In this document: in pieces, positions 20,644-32,080 of the stretch | Numbering within the stretch: position 1 is the stretch's first letter | How the letters are laid out: every line of letters begins with the position of its first letter | Assembly: GCA_015039465.1 (NCBI GenBank) | Contig: MU130372.1 | Location: 246,210-310,209, forward strand | Length of the DNA stretch: 64,000 nt | Reading direction: 5' to 3' | Origin: Phlegmacium glaucopus | Lineage: Eukaryota > Basidiomycota > Agaricomycetes > Agaricales > Cortinariaceae | Program-made: the position numbers and the translations under genes | The notes under the pieces: generated by a model | What the model was told of the DNA's origin: nothing | The model's input: the letters and a program-made list of their open reading frames with translations, nothing else | Database searches by the model: none

Positions 20644-23600
20644 CTACTGTGTGTTTTCGAGCTTGTAAAACAGGGACAGAGAAATGTACTTATTGAGAGT
20701 AAAGTACTTGCATTCCTCAAGGACATCTGTGCTGGACCACCTTGCAGGATGGTAAGTTGTCCCAAACCTTGGTGTGAGGTAACAGCTTGATACGATAGAA
20801 GTTAATGGCACAATTTCAGTGACAGGGGTCCGGGGGTGATTGACTGAAAAGAGTTGGGTGTCGGGATTGGGCGCACGGAATGGGTTGAACCACTCAATGC
20901 ATGCATGGAATCTTGGGAGATTGTGACCACGTAAGTACTCTGGAAGGGCAAAAATTAGCCGCACTTGTCCAACACGGAGTCCTATCAAGCAACAAGGTGA
21001 AAACATTTGAGTTAACACAATATGGTGAGTCGTGATGAGTATGAAGTCAAACGCACCTTCCAAATAAGTCCCTTTTGTTGCGTTGTTACTCCTTTCATCT
21101 TCTGCTTGTATGAGGGCAATGTCAAAGTGTGCAGGAATATTGCTTAAGCGGCCACAGCCACTAACTGCAGGCATTGCGCGAATGCGATCAATAAATTCTT
21201 GTTGTCCCACGGGGGCAAGTGAGGGCTGAGCAATATTGACTCGTTTGTAGACGTCAAAGTGGTCAGCAGAGGTGGGAAACAGCAGTAGGGCTGGAGGAGG
21301 GTAGGCACGTCGTATGTAGGTTGTCAATGCAGATAAGAAGCCAGTTGCTTTGAAGTCCATTGTAATAGTTGAGAGACCAAGGTGAGGGTGTGCTGGTTTA
21401 ACAGAAACTGAGTGAGACGCAATGGCGGAAGTGGAAATTGGAACCATGGGGCCGTTCAAATCTTCATCGTCGAGTTCCTCATCTGAATCCAAGTTGAGTT
21501 GGTGGGAATCTCTGGAACGTGTGTTTGCTTGTTTGGCTGCATAATCAAGGTAGGCGTGGAAACGACTAACTGCCTCTTGTCGACCCAACCAAACAGTCAT
21601 CTGTTTAATGTAATCTTTCTTATTGCTTGCACGGTAACCTTCCTTTGCATAGTCAATATGCAACCTCTCTGATGCTTCTGTGTTGTAGCCATTGGCAGTA
21701 CCACGAGAGCGTATCGCCTCCAGTGCAGCATTTGATGGATTTTCGGAATGTTGAAGTGCTCGCGAATTCCTTCCTGGATAAAGACATCTTTGTTTTTGTG
21801 GAACATCTTGAGGGCTGTTTTGAGTGCTAGAAGGGTTTTTGAGGTGTGTACTTGGAGTTGGGCATAATAAATAAAATCAATAACAGCAATGACAGTTCGA
21901 AGAATGGCTGGTTGAACAGCACCAGCCAGAAGGGTAACAAAAATCCTCTGCATCTCCTTATGCTCATGCCCAGTCCATTGCGAAACAAAGGATATCCCAT
22001 TCTTGAAGTGCCGTAACCCTGGATAACCTGGCATACTGCGAAAACAAGCATCAATTTCTGCAGCACCTGCAACCTGAACACACCAATTCACCAGATGGTC
22101 TTTAAACACACCCTTGTGGAGCTGATGAAGGATATCTGGAGTGAAGCAAGAGAAGATGTTGGTATGGGGAAGATTGCCCCAGAACGGTGAGAAAACTGCT
22201 CGCATTCCCTCGTCATTGAACGCTGCAAACCTTCATCCACTTTTCTTCTGTGCCAGCATCACCTTTGTGCGCTCTTGCTCACAGGACAACGACTGGACAA
22301 AATCCCCATGCTCGTGAGGCCGCACTCGACACTTTGGGCAATAACTTTCCTTGCAGTGTGCAACCAAGCACTGTTCAGGAAAGTCTGCAACATAGGCTGC
22401 GAGTATAGGGAAAAATTTTCGAATAAACCCATCAGCACAAACCGTATTGACCCCCTTCTTGCCCGCTTCCACAATTGGCCCCAACAATAAGCTCATGCAA
22501 TAATGAAAAAGTTTGTACCCTTGGAGTGAGCGTGTTTCATCCGTGAAGTTATCGAGCTTGGCAACAGGTAGATACCCAATCAAGACCGTTGCATGTGCTC
22601 TGACCTCACGATGCTTGGACTTTGCGATGTTGCCAAGTGTGAGGTAAACTGGCCAAGCACTCTTATCTCCCCGGAACTGTGTCAATTGGGTTTTATCGGA
22701 TGAAAGAATCAAGGGAGCAATTGTTGAATCTACTGGCAATTTTTTCTGATACCCGGTAAGCATTGAGGCTAATTCCAGCAATGTTATATTTACCTGAGTA
22801 TCCCACCACCAGTCAGCCATCCACATTTCACCAAAGACTCAATTCTTCCCTTCAACATCCTCATATACTCTCTCAGGTGCATACCTCATGTGGTTTTTCA
22901 ATGCTGGATTTCCCAATAACTCCTTGACACATTCCACAGGATCTCGTCTCCATAATTCAAGCTTTTCTGGCGGCAGTGGCTCACCATCATCGGTGAGTTG
23001 ATTTCCATTTGAAGTTATGATATCACATGTCCAACCTGCCCCTTGTGTTGGCAGAGCGTCAATCTTCTTGAGTAATGCCCGGTTGTTCTGATATGATGGC
23101 TTTGTTTGTTCCCATATCTATCAAACATCCATGCAATCACTAGCAGCGTGTATCAATTTTATGAGATGGTAAGATCTTACCATGTTCAAATTTAAAAACA
23201 CATCTGTTTGTTTCTGTCCAACATTTCTAATCAACCACTGTGCCAGCTCCCACTCATCCTGGTCATCAAAAGGCCCCCACTGTGAAGTCTTGCTCTTCTC
23301 CTGCTCTTGCCGAATCTTCTCAAAGAAAGGGACCTCTTCGCCCCAAACTGCCCCTGCTCCCAAGTTTGGAGGGAATTCTTCCACATAATGAGCAGACTCT
23401 TCATCTTTGTCCTTTGCATCCTCAACAGTTGCCCTAGGATGTTGGGGTTGAGCGGGCATCATTTCTGGACTTGGAACAGTGATAATATCTGGTTGAGCTC
23501 CCCTAGCATTGTCAAGGTCATGCTCGCGTCCCTGTACATCTTCCTCTACGGTTATGTCTGGCATGTCATCTAACTCATCATTTTCGAGGATTGGTGGTGA

Positions 23601-23777
23601 TGCTGGCAGCTGTGGCTCAATGTTGGAAGGACCTGGTGTGTTGTCCCATATATTTGTTGCATAGTGTCCCCATTTCTGACGTGCTGCTTTGTTACAGTTC
23701 ACTGAGTGACATATATGTTTGTTCAATCCAGAGCTTGTTGGAAATGGACCTTTCCCACAGAATCCACAGAAAAACAT
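20644..23777 (-). pseudogene. Plavaka transposase, decayed by in-frame stops
   Basis: The N-terminus (from 23,777) carries a C2H2-like finger (FCGFCGKGPFPTSSGLNKHI ... CNKAARQKWGHY), then an acidic linker. The core shows [56 protein letters not shown] and [20 protein letters not shown], and the C-terminal part [21 protein letters not shown] and ADHFDVYKRV. It continues in one frame through stops at about 23,120 (TGA TAG), 22,852 (TGA) and 22,233 (TGA), then needs about a 4-base deletion corrected near 21,725. An intron at 20982-21057 fits GT..AG and joins TKGTYLEG to GLRVGQVRLIF. Three stops are TGA, which CGA codons would give by CpG transition. The enzyme would be the DDE transposase of its element and is inactive as read. 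Confidence 0.82.
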
Positions 23778-24033
23778 GGTAAGAGGTTGAGTCAGGACAC
23801 CACTTTAGTCAAGACTCACTCAACCCCTCTGTTAGCCGTCTCATCCCGATCCCCTGGCAGATGTCGCTATGGCCCCAAATTTCAATTTCATCCAGCAGTC
23901 ACGTTACCAACACATACTCTCCATTTCATGATTGTTGAACATTTCTTAAAATCAACTAAACGATAAATCAGCACGGCCACAAGGTGTTCCTATTTAACCC
24001 CCACTGTGGTGCCGTCTTCTATCACAGCTCTAA
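23778..24033. promoter_or_regulatory. Bidirectional upstream region of the Plavaka element
   Basis: These 256 bases separate the start codons of the two divergent transposon genes and must hold both promoters if the element was expressed. I see no clear TATA box. Confidence 0.5.
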
Positions 24034-26072
24034 TATGCCACCCCGCTCATCAAAAAACAAGTCAGCCACCAAAAAAGCAGTTGTAGCTCCTGTCACAACT
24101 GCTCCTGGACGCCAGCAAACTCAGTCCACCAAGCAACAATTGCTTTGTAAGTCCCACATTCTGTTGTTTTCTCTGTTGATCTTGAGATTTATCTTCATCC
24201 TAGAGCAAGAAAAGCTGAGTAAAGCACAGGTGGCCAAGGATAAGGCCTACCAGGAGGCTGTCCGAGCTCAACAAAGACAGGAGGAAATCAATGGGTTCCA
24301 AAAGATTCCTGCCCAAGAGCCTCCTCAAGGTAAATGAGCTCTCTTGCCATCGAGCTATGTTGACCACGAGTAAACACAGACATTGATTGGGATGGACCAG
24401 AGTCCAAAGATGACAATGGGGATGACTCCATTGATGGAGCGGTATGTTCTTACTGATTTGTTGTGATCTGATTTGACTGACTGTTCAAAGTTTTCAAGTG
24501 TTTCATACAACCAGGTCATTAGACCTCCAACAGCTCAACGACTTGAAGTGAGAGCAAAACCGTACCACTGACAAGGAGAATGTGCATGTGAGTATGCCGG
24601 TATGTCTAAATATATTTTTTTGGTTTATTGGTAATACTAAAATGGAGTTAATTTATAGAACCTCGTTCAAACAGTCCCAGGCACAGTGACAAAACTCATT
24701 CGCCGGGTCGGAATCAATGGAGAGCTGCGCAAAACACCAATAATGACGACCTACCATCGCCTCTCCCAGGAAGACATACCTGATGCTGCTGCTGCTCAAA
24801 CCCCAAGTGTCCAGACCCGACTCTTCCAAGACTTGGACGTTGGATACACAAGTTTGCCCTCAATTTTTTCTTCATATTCCTTGCTGACCTCACTTGTATT
24901 CTATTAGCCACAGTCACAACCCCTCTGACTGTTGCGGTCAATGACCAAGTTCGAAAGTCCCCACCATGCACAACATCTGCGGAAACAACTGTGATCATCA
25001 AACAACCCAAAACAGACACAGCAGGATCTCGGGGACGTACCCGAGTCTCAGACTTTGATGACCTCACAAAGTCAGTTGCTGATGAGACGATCTCAATTTA
25101 CCAAGCGCAGATTGCTGCTGTTCAACCCTGGCCCTCGATTGCAGAAAACTGGGAATCTGTAAGCCAAGGATGGGTTGAGATATGTGCATCCCGTAATGTT
25201 CATATTGAGCTCAATGACGAGATATTCAAAGTGGTAAGGACATTGCTTTGTTTTCTTTTATCTGTCTCTCATAGTAGCTAATAATATTGCAGGTTACTGA
25301 CCGTGCCACGCAAGCTCGAGGGCATGCAAAAACAGTCTCAAAACCCTATGTGGTCTCAGCCTTTTCCCTGGATACGCCGACATCCAAACGAGCAATTTGC
25401 GACAAGGTCGAGCAACTTCTTGATGAGGCTCATTATATTTATAAGGCAAGTTCCCTTTTTCTTTGTTTCAAGTTGAAGTGATCATCCCAATCCTTTGCTG
25501 GAGTAGGACACAGAGAAGAAAACGGGGATATTCCTTGCACCAGTCATCCAGACGCTCATCAACAAGACTTGGTTCCGAGGCAAAAAGGATGATGGCGTGA
25601 TCCACCCTGAGTTCTTTGAGGATGAAATGCTCTCGTTATCAACCATTGCCCTTGTCTTGACTGTTGTAAGTCCTTATATTTGGCTTCCTATTCATTGCTC
25701 ATGGATTCTGAGTCTAGATTGAAAACAACCTCGACGAGTGGGTTACTGGAGAACATGTTGCTGTTGCCTTCTCACAAAACTCATATGAACAAAAGTACCT
25801 CGCACATGTCAAGCGTCTGAAGGACTTTGATGAGAAGACGAAGGAATCAAACATCATACCTCAACTTAGGAAGCATCTTCTCAAGATGGCAAGGTATGTG
25901 ACTGTGAATCATGGATGATCGCCCTATCTAATTTAGTTACAGGAAGCATGCCAAAGTCGATGCCTCAGGTATCAAGTTCAAACCCGCAGAACTCTCACCA
26001 GAAGATATTGAGGCTGCAAAGAGGGAATGGGAGAATATTGTTCTCTCTGAGGGTGAGGATGAACTTATGTAG
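24034..26072 (+). pseudogene. DUF6532-domain protein, multi-exon, within the Plavaka element
   Basis: Translation starts at MPPRSSKNKSATKKAVV and passes a coiled Lys/Glu-rich stretch (EQEKLSKAQVAKDKAYQEAV). Further exons contain LVQTVPGTVTKLIRRVGING, RTRVSDFDDLTKSVADETIS, QARGHAKTVSKPYVVSAF, GIFLAPVIQTLINKTWF with HPEFFEDEMLSLSTIALVLT, ENNLDEWVTGEHVAVAFSQN, and LLKMAR spliced to KHAKVDASGIKFKPAELSPE, ending DELM and TAG (26,070). The second half matches the DUF6532 pattern (helical block, D..Y repeats, EW.TG motif). Introns are short. Around 24,545-24,560 the frame leading into the next exon needs an in-frame TGA (LNDLK-stop-EQNRTTDK), so the copy may be dead or my exon border wrong. Function of DUF6532 is unknown; placement suggests an accessory protein of transposition. 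Confidence 0.7.
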
Positions 26073-26340
26073 ACTCGGACTTGTTGTTTGGGCATTTAAA
26101 TTCATTTAACTACCATATCTACATTTGTATGCGTGCCAGCTTCAAATATTATACCTATGCTTGCCTATTCTTGCCTACTATTGCCCTATCCGCCTCGTAA
26201 CCTACAGCTCCTAAGTTGGATATGGCGATCTATATACAACATACTGGTCCTACAGCAAGGTATATACAAGGGGGTAACCTATTGACCTATCAGGCCTACC
26301 TGAGACTATCCGGCCTACATAGGCATTGAGCATTTTCCTG

Positions 26341-28190
26341 ATGTCCTTCACCTCTCTGTCTGCCTCCTCATTCTCTTCAATGTCTATGTGCCTGGGTGTC
26401 CACCTCACCAGTAAGTCCAAATCCTTGTGTTTTCTGATGACCATGCTTAATCTTCAGTGGAACAGATCCCAGATGTGGTGACTTGGTGTTGGTTTAATCA
26501 TGTGTGTTGCAATGATAGCAGCTGTATTGTCAACCCCCATAGGTATTAACCCCGTTATTGCTCATTCTTTCCCTATTAACTCTAGCCCCAGCACCATTTC
26601 AACTCCTTCTCCTTCAAATACCATGTGATGCTTCATCAATCCTACTCTCATCCTTCTTCTTCTACTCCTGACCACCCCATCTCTGTATAACACTGCTGTA
26701 GCACCTATTTGCCCCTCATATCTGGATCCATCAGTGTACACTTTTATGCTGGTTCTATCTGCGCTGTCTTCCTCCTTTGCTTTGACCTTGTTGTTTGCTA
26801 TTCTTATCGATAACTGTGGTTCCCATTTTGGTTCTTGTCTAGTCACTGCAACCTTCTCCATAAGGTTTGGCTTTAGTTTGAACTTGTGCATCATTTCATG
26901 TAGCAGTGTGTGATGCTTTTTGACAAAATGTTGCACTGCCTGTCTGACTGGTTTGTATAGTGGATGTGTGCTGGGTAGTGTTGCTAGCCTTAATGCTGCT
27001 TGGAACTGTGTTTTGTTGACTAGCAGGTGGAAGGGTAATAGGTCTGCATGCACATCCAGTGATCAGACCATGAAGCGGGTCCTAAGAATATGTCTGTACC
27101 ATATAACATTCTTGGTCAAACCACCAATAAGTATAGCCTTCTCATATGTCTTCCTGATATGCCTCCTGTTGGTCTTGCCAACCTCACACATTGCCTCAAC
27201 CACTCCCTTCCCCCATTCATTCTCATTTCGTGCTTTAGAATGTCTATCACTGTGCTTGGGAAAGCACTTTTGACATCCAAACATAACAATGAAGTGACCT
27301 CTCCTTTTCTCCATGCATCTTTTACTATCTTGACCATCATGTGGATGGAATCGGTTGCAGCCATCCCTGGCCTGCCCCTGAAGTGATTATGTGGTAGTAT
27401 CCCAGTTTTCTCACACATTAAGACTAAGTCTTCTGTTTTACACCCATTAAGCAATCCTGCATATCCATTGGTGAGAATGATCAGTCTTCATGCATTGGCT
27501 AGATTGTAGTCTGGTTTTCCTGGTTCTTTGAGTACCAGTGTTTCTGTCACTTTCCAGTCATTTGGGTATAACTTGAGCATGTCCGTAGCTCTGAAGATTG
27601 GCCCTAAATGCGGTACAATCAAATCTCTCGCTTGGATGAATACTGAGTTGCATATAGTTCCTGATCTCATTGCTTTTCACAGTTTCATTTTCTTTATTAC
27701 TCAATGGATTTGCTTGTCTGTAACTGGTTCATACTTCCATTTCTCTGGTGGGTATGGTGTTGATGGTACTGCTAGGGCTGGCGCTACTCGTTCTGGGAAG
27801 AATAGCTTGTAAAGCATCTTTCCTTTCTCTTTGTTGGAATGCACCTCCTGCGTTATCTCCTTGGTTATTGAGTCTCTGATTTGTAGTGTGGGTACTCTCC
27901 CACTACTACCATTGTTTGCTAGTCCTGAAATCATCTGCTTTGCTGACCATATTCCTTCTTCATCTAGTGATTCCAGCCATTCTGTCCAATGCATTGCCTT
28001 TGTATCCCTGATCACCTGTGAGTACTTATTCCATGCTTGTCTATATGATTCATGCACTGGGTCTTCATCTATTGCCCTCCTTCCATATGATTTCCTTGCC
28101 CATGTATTACTCATCACCTTTATTTTTATCTTGTCTCCTTTTATTTGGCCCCCATCTCCTATGTTTCATTACCAAATTACTGGATCCATG
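26341..28190 (-). mobile_element. LINE (Tad1-like) ORF2 remnant: RT and RNase H
   Basis: Minus strand, 5' to 3': WLESLDEEGIWSAKQMISGL, then DWKVTETLVLKEPGKPDYNL, RT motifs PHNHFRGRPGMAATD and SLLCLDVKSAFPSTVIDILK, thumb residues KTYEKAIL, a connector with FQAALRLATLPSTHPLYKPV, and RNase H with VYTDGSRYEGQIGATAVLY, the EGEGVEMVLGLELI glutamate and RWTPRHIDIEENEEADREVK. The palm with the catalytic (Y/F)xDD is missing between about 27,060 and 27,160, and frames change several times, so it is dead. The endonuclease part is absent upstream of 28,190 (5' truncation). The coding region continues at 20,486 on the other side of the Plavaka element. Confidence 0.82.
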
Positions 28191-28260
28191 TGACTCCACT
28201 TTAACCTGCATTTTACATTTCTGTTTCACCTTTCCGCACTTAGCTATTTGCTAGTTACTA

Positions 28261-28530
28261 TATTATTAGCAGTAGCAAGTAAGGAAAAGGAACAGAGGAG
28301 AACAGATGAAATCACCACAGTTTTGATCCCACCTTTGGAACGTTGTACTAAGCTACTCTTGCACTCCTTGAAAATCATCCTGCAAACTTCACTTTTTCTG
28401 TGCATTATCTCGCACTTTAAGGCAAACCTTTGCACCACATAAAAACTCACTTTCACCTATTGAAGAGAACTACATCAACCCCACAAACTACATAACTACT
28501 TGCGGTCTGTCCTCACTGCAGGTACATCAT
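28261..28530 (+). repeat. Second copy of the mariner 5' region
   Basis: This segment matches 3,514-3,783 (start TATTATTAGCAGTAGCAAG, end CACTGCAGGTACATCA). It then diverges and no transposase follows. It is either a 5' fragment of the Tc1/mariner element or a deletion derivative. It abuts the truncated 5' end of the LINE. Confidence 0.65.
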
Positions 28531-28691
28531 TGGACATCTTCTATCTGCTGCTCCATGCCAAATGTGTTGCCCATTGTTCCTTGCATGACAATTTGAACAC
28601 TCTAATGCATTTTGATTTGTTTTGGTACATTCATTTGTTCTGTGTTGTTTCCCGCATCTTCCACATACCTCATGCATCAGCGTGCACTTGG

Positions 28692-29104
28692 TGTTAGGGC
28701 AACTGCGACACTAACTTAGTCAAGCTAGCAGGGGATCCAAAGTTAATAATATTTCAGAAAAGATATCTACAAGTGACTTACCTAGCAGGGGATCCAAAGA
28801 GGAAAGGATGGGGATCCCTGCTAGGCTGGGGGTGTTTAAGTACTAATATGGACATAATGGAGATATAAAATAAATAAAGGAATGATACAATAATAATTAA
28901 TTAATTAAATAAGAAGTGGTGCAATATGAAAAATAGAAATAAAAGACGGAGTGAATTGGAGGATCGCAGTCGGAGCGGAACTACGGGGTTCCAGAGTCAA
29001 CTGGTGACGGAAGTGGAGTTGGACGGAAGGTCAGAGGTCGTCGGAAAGGCGGGGTGTATGATTCTAAAGTTGAGGTTTGGGTTAAAGTCAGGTGTCCCCT
29101 AACA
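28692..29104. mobile_element. Solo LTR, 413 bp, 5-bp target duplication
   Basis: The segment begins TGTTAGGGCAACTG and ends GTCCCCTAACA, so the termini are inverse TGTTAGGG / CCCTAACA. It is bracketed by CTTGG at 28687-28691 and 29105-29109. No internal domain is present. Its sequence differs from the LTR at 5,764, so it is a second LTR family. It is inserted in sequence that follows the mariner fragment. Confidence 0.88.
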
Positions 29105-29109
29105 CTTGG

Positions 29110-29689
29110 CTGCTTTGTTGTGCTCCCTGAAACACTGGCATTTCAGACATCTGTGTGATTCCTGTGCTTGTTTTCTACCCAAACTTTCTTCCCTTCTATG
29201 AATAGCCTGTTTGATGCCAATCTTGATAAAACAGAGCTATAGTGCTCATGACTTGACCTTTGTATCACAATCATTATATGTATTTGAGTAATTATTTTTC
29301 TTGTGAAAAAATGTATATCAGAGCTTCATTTTTACTACCTATTTGCATAAATAAATTAGATATTACATTTGCTAGAGTCAAAGAAACAAAATGGACAAGC
29401 TGATTAAGGCAACACTATTTGTGGCTGTCACATGGGATTTAGCAACCCACCTTTATTTTTCCCCTTCACCCTTATATCTACTCCTTTGCCCTTGCTTTGT
29501 ACTATATATATTCTTCCCCTCCACCCATTTGTGACTCCAGTTTCCAAACCATTTTCCCTTAGGCTATGCTTGGACCTTTCAACTTCTTTGCTGCCCTCTG
29601 ACTTTTTTGTATTTATAACTCACTTCCTCAGTATATAAATGGCCCATACCCATAGCTATTTCCCTAGTTTAGACCTTAGTATATATAGT
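29110..29689. other. AT-rich spacer, no gene seen
   Basis: One plus-strand frame (29,432-29,638) is hydrophobic and pyrimidine-rich and does not look like a protein gene. No other structure noted. Confidence 0.4.
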
Positions 29690-30050
29690 TTAATCAACAC
29701 AGTGTTGCTTGTGGCCTTGAGCCACATTTCTGCTATCTTGGTAAATAAATCTTGTAAAATCACCAGAATATTTGAGTAGCTAGATCACATCAGGAGCTGG
29801 GGGATCTTCTGCAAACACTAGGTGATAGGAGCTGCAGTTCCTACACTATTTAATTAACCTTGAGCTGAGCCACTTCAAAGCTAATCAAATAGCATGGGAA
29901 TTGCTGTTTCTATCACTTAGTGTTTGCAAAAGACCCCTGGCTCCTGATGTGATCTAGCTACTCAAATATTTTGGTGATTTTACAGATGTTATTTACAAAG
30001 AGAGCAAAAATTTGGCTCAAGCCATGAGCAACACTAAATCAACTAACTTT
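29690..30050. repeat. Foldback element with about 140-base inverted arms
   Basis: Sequence from about 29,690 to 29,835 is the imperfect inverse complement of about 29,905 to 30,050. Shared words include AATATTTGAGTAGCTAGATC against GATCTAGCTACTCAAATATT, CATCAGGAGC against GCTCCTGATG, and GTTGCTTGTGGCCTTGAGCC against GGCTCAAGCCATGAGCAAC. The loop is about 70-80 bases. No ORF. It fits a long-TIR foldback transposon or MITE; no target duplication was identified. Confidence 0.7.
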
Positions 30051-30370
30051 CACTCAAAGCCTTGAGTACCCAGATCACAAAAATTGGTCACTGAGCTAAT
30101 ATAGAAATAATATTTTAATATCTTTAATATCTCAGCATCTGTATTATGTAACTGTTTACTTTTTTTTGAAATTGGGTGTTATAAATATTTCTGTGATTTT
30201 TTAGATTTTTTTCAGATTTTTAAACCTAGCCAGGCCAAGGTTGCTGTTTCATAATGTAACCTTTCCTTTCCACAACTGACAGCAAGCACATATACTTACT
30301 CAGACACTGATTCAGAGGCTGGATCTGTCTAAGAATCATATTCACATCACTGACTGAGGAAGGGGCCAAG

Positions 30371-30806
30371 TGTTAAGTTTAAGCAAAGGGATAACATTGG
30401 AGTATTTCTGGAATGGAACCAGAACAAGTAACAGATGGCCTCAGTGTATGTGCTGTGCCGCCCAGCTCCTATAGTGTCCTGATTTCAGAACTGGAAGAGA
30501 AAGGAATAAGATGGAAGCCTCAATGACTTAGAGGATGAACAAGAGGAGGAAACTAAGTTGATATTCAAAACTGAGGAAAACATACAAGCTTTGAGTACTT
30601 AAATAATAATAAGGAATAGCAACCAAAAAAATAATATAAATATAAAGTGCTGCATTCTGCTCCTGGAAGGTCCTGCATTCTTGGGAGAATAATCTGTAGC
30701 AGGTGTGCTGACTGATAGTGGGAAAGTGATGACAAAGAAATAGTTGTTATGGTGATGATGAGGGAAATGGTTTGGAGTAATGTTGGAAGAGCCAGAATGA
30801 TACAGA
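30371..30806 (-). repeat. Partial LTR, inverted relative of 5,764-6,342
   Basis: Read on the plus strand it begins TGTTAAGTTTAAGC, the inverse of the LTR end CTTAACA. It then parallels the inverted LTR through TGCTGTGCCGCCCAGCTCC and AAAACATACAAGCTTTGAGT up to AGAGCCAGAATGATACAG. At about 30,807 it breaks off into the perfect palindrome. Many CG sites of the family are TG/CA here. Confidence 0.65.
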
Positions 30807-30808
30807 AA

Positions 30809-30957
30809 AGGATTTTAATCCTTGTACTATAAAGCTGTTTCATAGTCTGCCTGTGGGACTTTAAATCATTTGTTTTTGGAACTGTTCCAAAAACAAATGA
30901 TTTAAAGTCCCACAGGCAGACTATGAAACAGCTTTATAGTACAAGGATTAAAATCCT
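30809..30957. repeat. Perfect 149-bp palindrome
   Basis: Two 74-base arms are exact inverse complements around a single T at 30,883. The outer ends read AGGATTTTAATCC and GGATTAAAATCCT; the centre reads TTGGAACTGTTCCAA. RNA or single-stranded DNA would form a near-loopless hairpin. Confidence 0.9.
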
Positions 30958-31229
30958 CAGACTCTGACAAAGGATGTTAATATCCTTGCTCCCAAGACAA
31001 GTCCCTAAATGATTTAATATTCTTGGTTTAAACAGAACAAAGGTAAGCCCCTTTAGGATTTAATACCCTCTGAACTGAGTGAAGCAAAGCAAGTCCACTT
31101 GTAAGTTCTTTCTAACTTGTGCCAATTCACAGTGGTGAAATTTGGGAAAGAAAGAATGAGTGCAAATTCACTAATGTTACTGGTGGTGCTTTCTAGTTAC
31201 TTTTATACATAAATGAGAAACAATATTAA
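30958..31229. other. spacer with AGGAT..TTAAT..TCC echoes
   Basis: Short near-palindromes related to the ends of the 149-bp palindrome recur (AAAGGATGTTAATATCCTT near 30,970; AGGATTTAATACC near 31,057). No gene. Confidence 0.4.
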
Positions 31230-31500
31230 GTAAGAGTCTGTGATGTCATATCTATGTTTTACGATGACTGATGCTACATGTATGTCATATGTTTTGTTTT
31301 AAGATGACTGATCATGGTTTTATAATGTCATGTCTTGTTTTTAGATGATAAATCTTTGTTTCAGGATTATAAATCTTGTTTTATGATGTCAAGTCTTGTT
31401 TCTAGATGACATTGTTTTGTGATGTCATATGTCACATAGGTCACAAAATGTTACAAAGTGTTACATAATGTCACAAAAATGTCACAAAGTGTTTCACTGT
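31230..31500. repeat. Degenerate tandem repeats (TTGTTTTAAGATGA and GTCACAAAATGTTA units)
   Basis: Words of the form (T)TTGTTTT.AGATGAC or ATGATGTCA(T/A)GTCTTG recur five to six times between 31,250 and 31,425. They are followed by 11-13-base units GTCACAAAATGTTACAAAGT to about 31,490. No coding capacity. Confidence 0.55.
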
Positions 31501-32080
31501 TTCAGGAACTTTATTGATGTTTACTGATATGTTCCTAGGACTTGTATGACAAATTCCTTCATAGTTGTAGACTTGATAGTTACTTTGGATTGCAAGTTGT
31601 TCATTTGACCATTATGGATTTTTGTATGGTTAGAGTCTGAACTTTTTATAGTGTTATTTAACAGTATGGATAAATAGATCAATTCAGATCATAGTTATCT
31701 ACTGCTTATCATTTAAAACTTTGCAATTTCCAGTTTAATCAACAAGTGTAGTCAACACTTTTGACCCTTACACTATCAATTTGTAGATTAATTCATGGTT
31801 GGTTTATTGATCTTTTTGATTCAATTGAAGAATAATATTTTGAAAAATGAATAATCCATAGGTATTCAATTTTCAGTCCTATCACCAGACTGGACCTCAA
31901 AATACTAATATTGACCAATAGCAGAATACTCTCATAGATGTATATCAGTATGTACAGCCACAATTGTTTTGTATTTAAGCAAACCCTTGAGGAGGGGACT
32001 CCTCATTGGTTTGCACCAATACTAGCACATACCCACCCTCATATACAACCTAAGTCTTGGGAAATCCTTGCTTAAGTTTG
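31501..32080. other. AT-rich spacer, no gene seen
   Basis: No ORF above background and no clear repeat. Only isolated short words are repeated. Confidence 0.4.

Larger units (their letters stand above)
20487..26340. mobile_element. Plavaka-type DNA transposon with two divergent genes, 5,854 bp
   Basis: The interrupted LINE gives the boundaries. Left end: AT (20485-20486) then CAGGAAAACAAC. Right end: GCATTTTCCTG (to 26340) then AT (26341-26342). The termini share CAGGAAAA / TTTTCCTG, followed by a looser inverted similarity rich in GGCC(T/G)A(C/T)AT and GTAGG words. The target duplication appears to be 2 bp (AT). Inside are a decayed Plavaka transposase on the minus strand (20,644-23,777) and a DUF6532 gene on the plus strand (24,034-26,072), with a 256-base shared upstream region. 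Plavaka elements are known basidiomycete transposons. That DUF6532 is a regular passenger is my inference from its location inside the termini. Confidence 0.8.
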
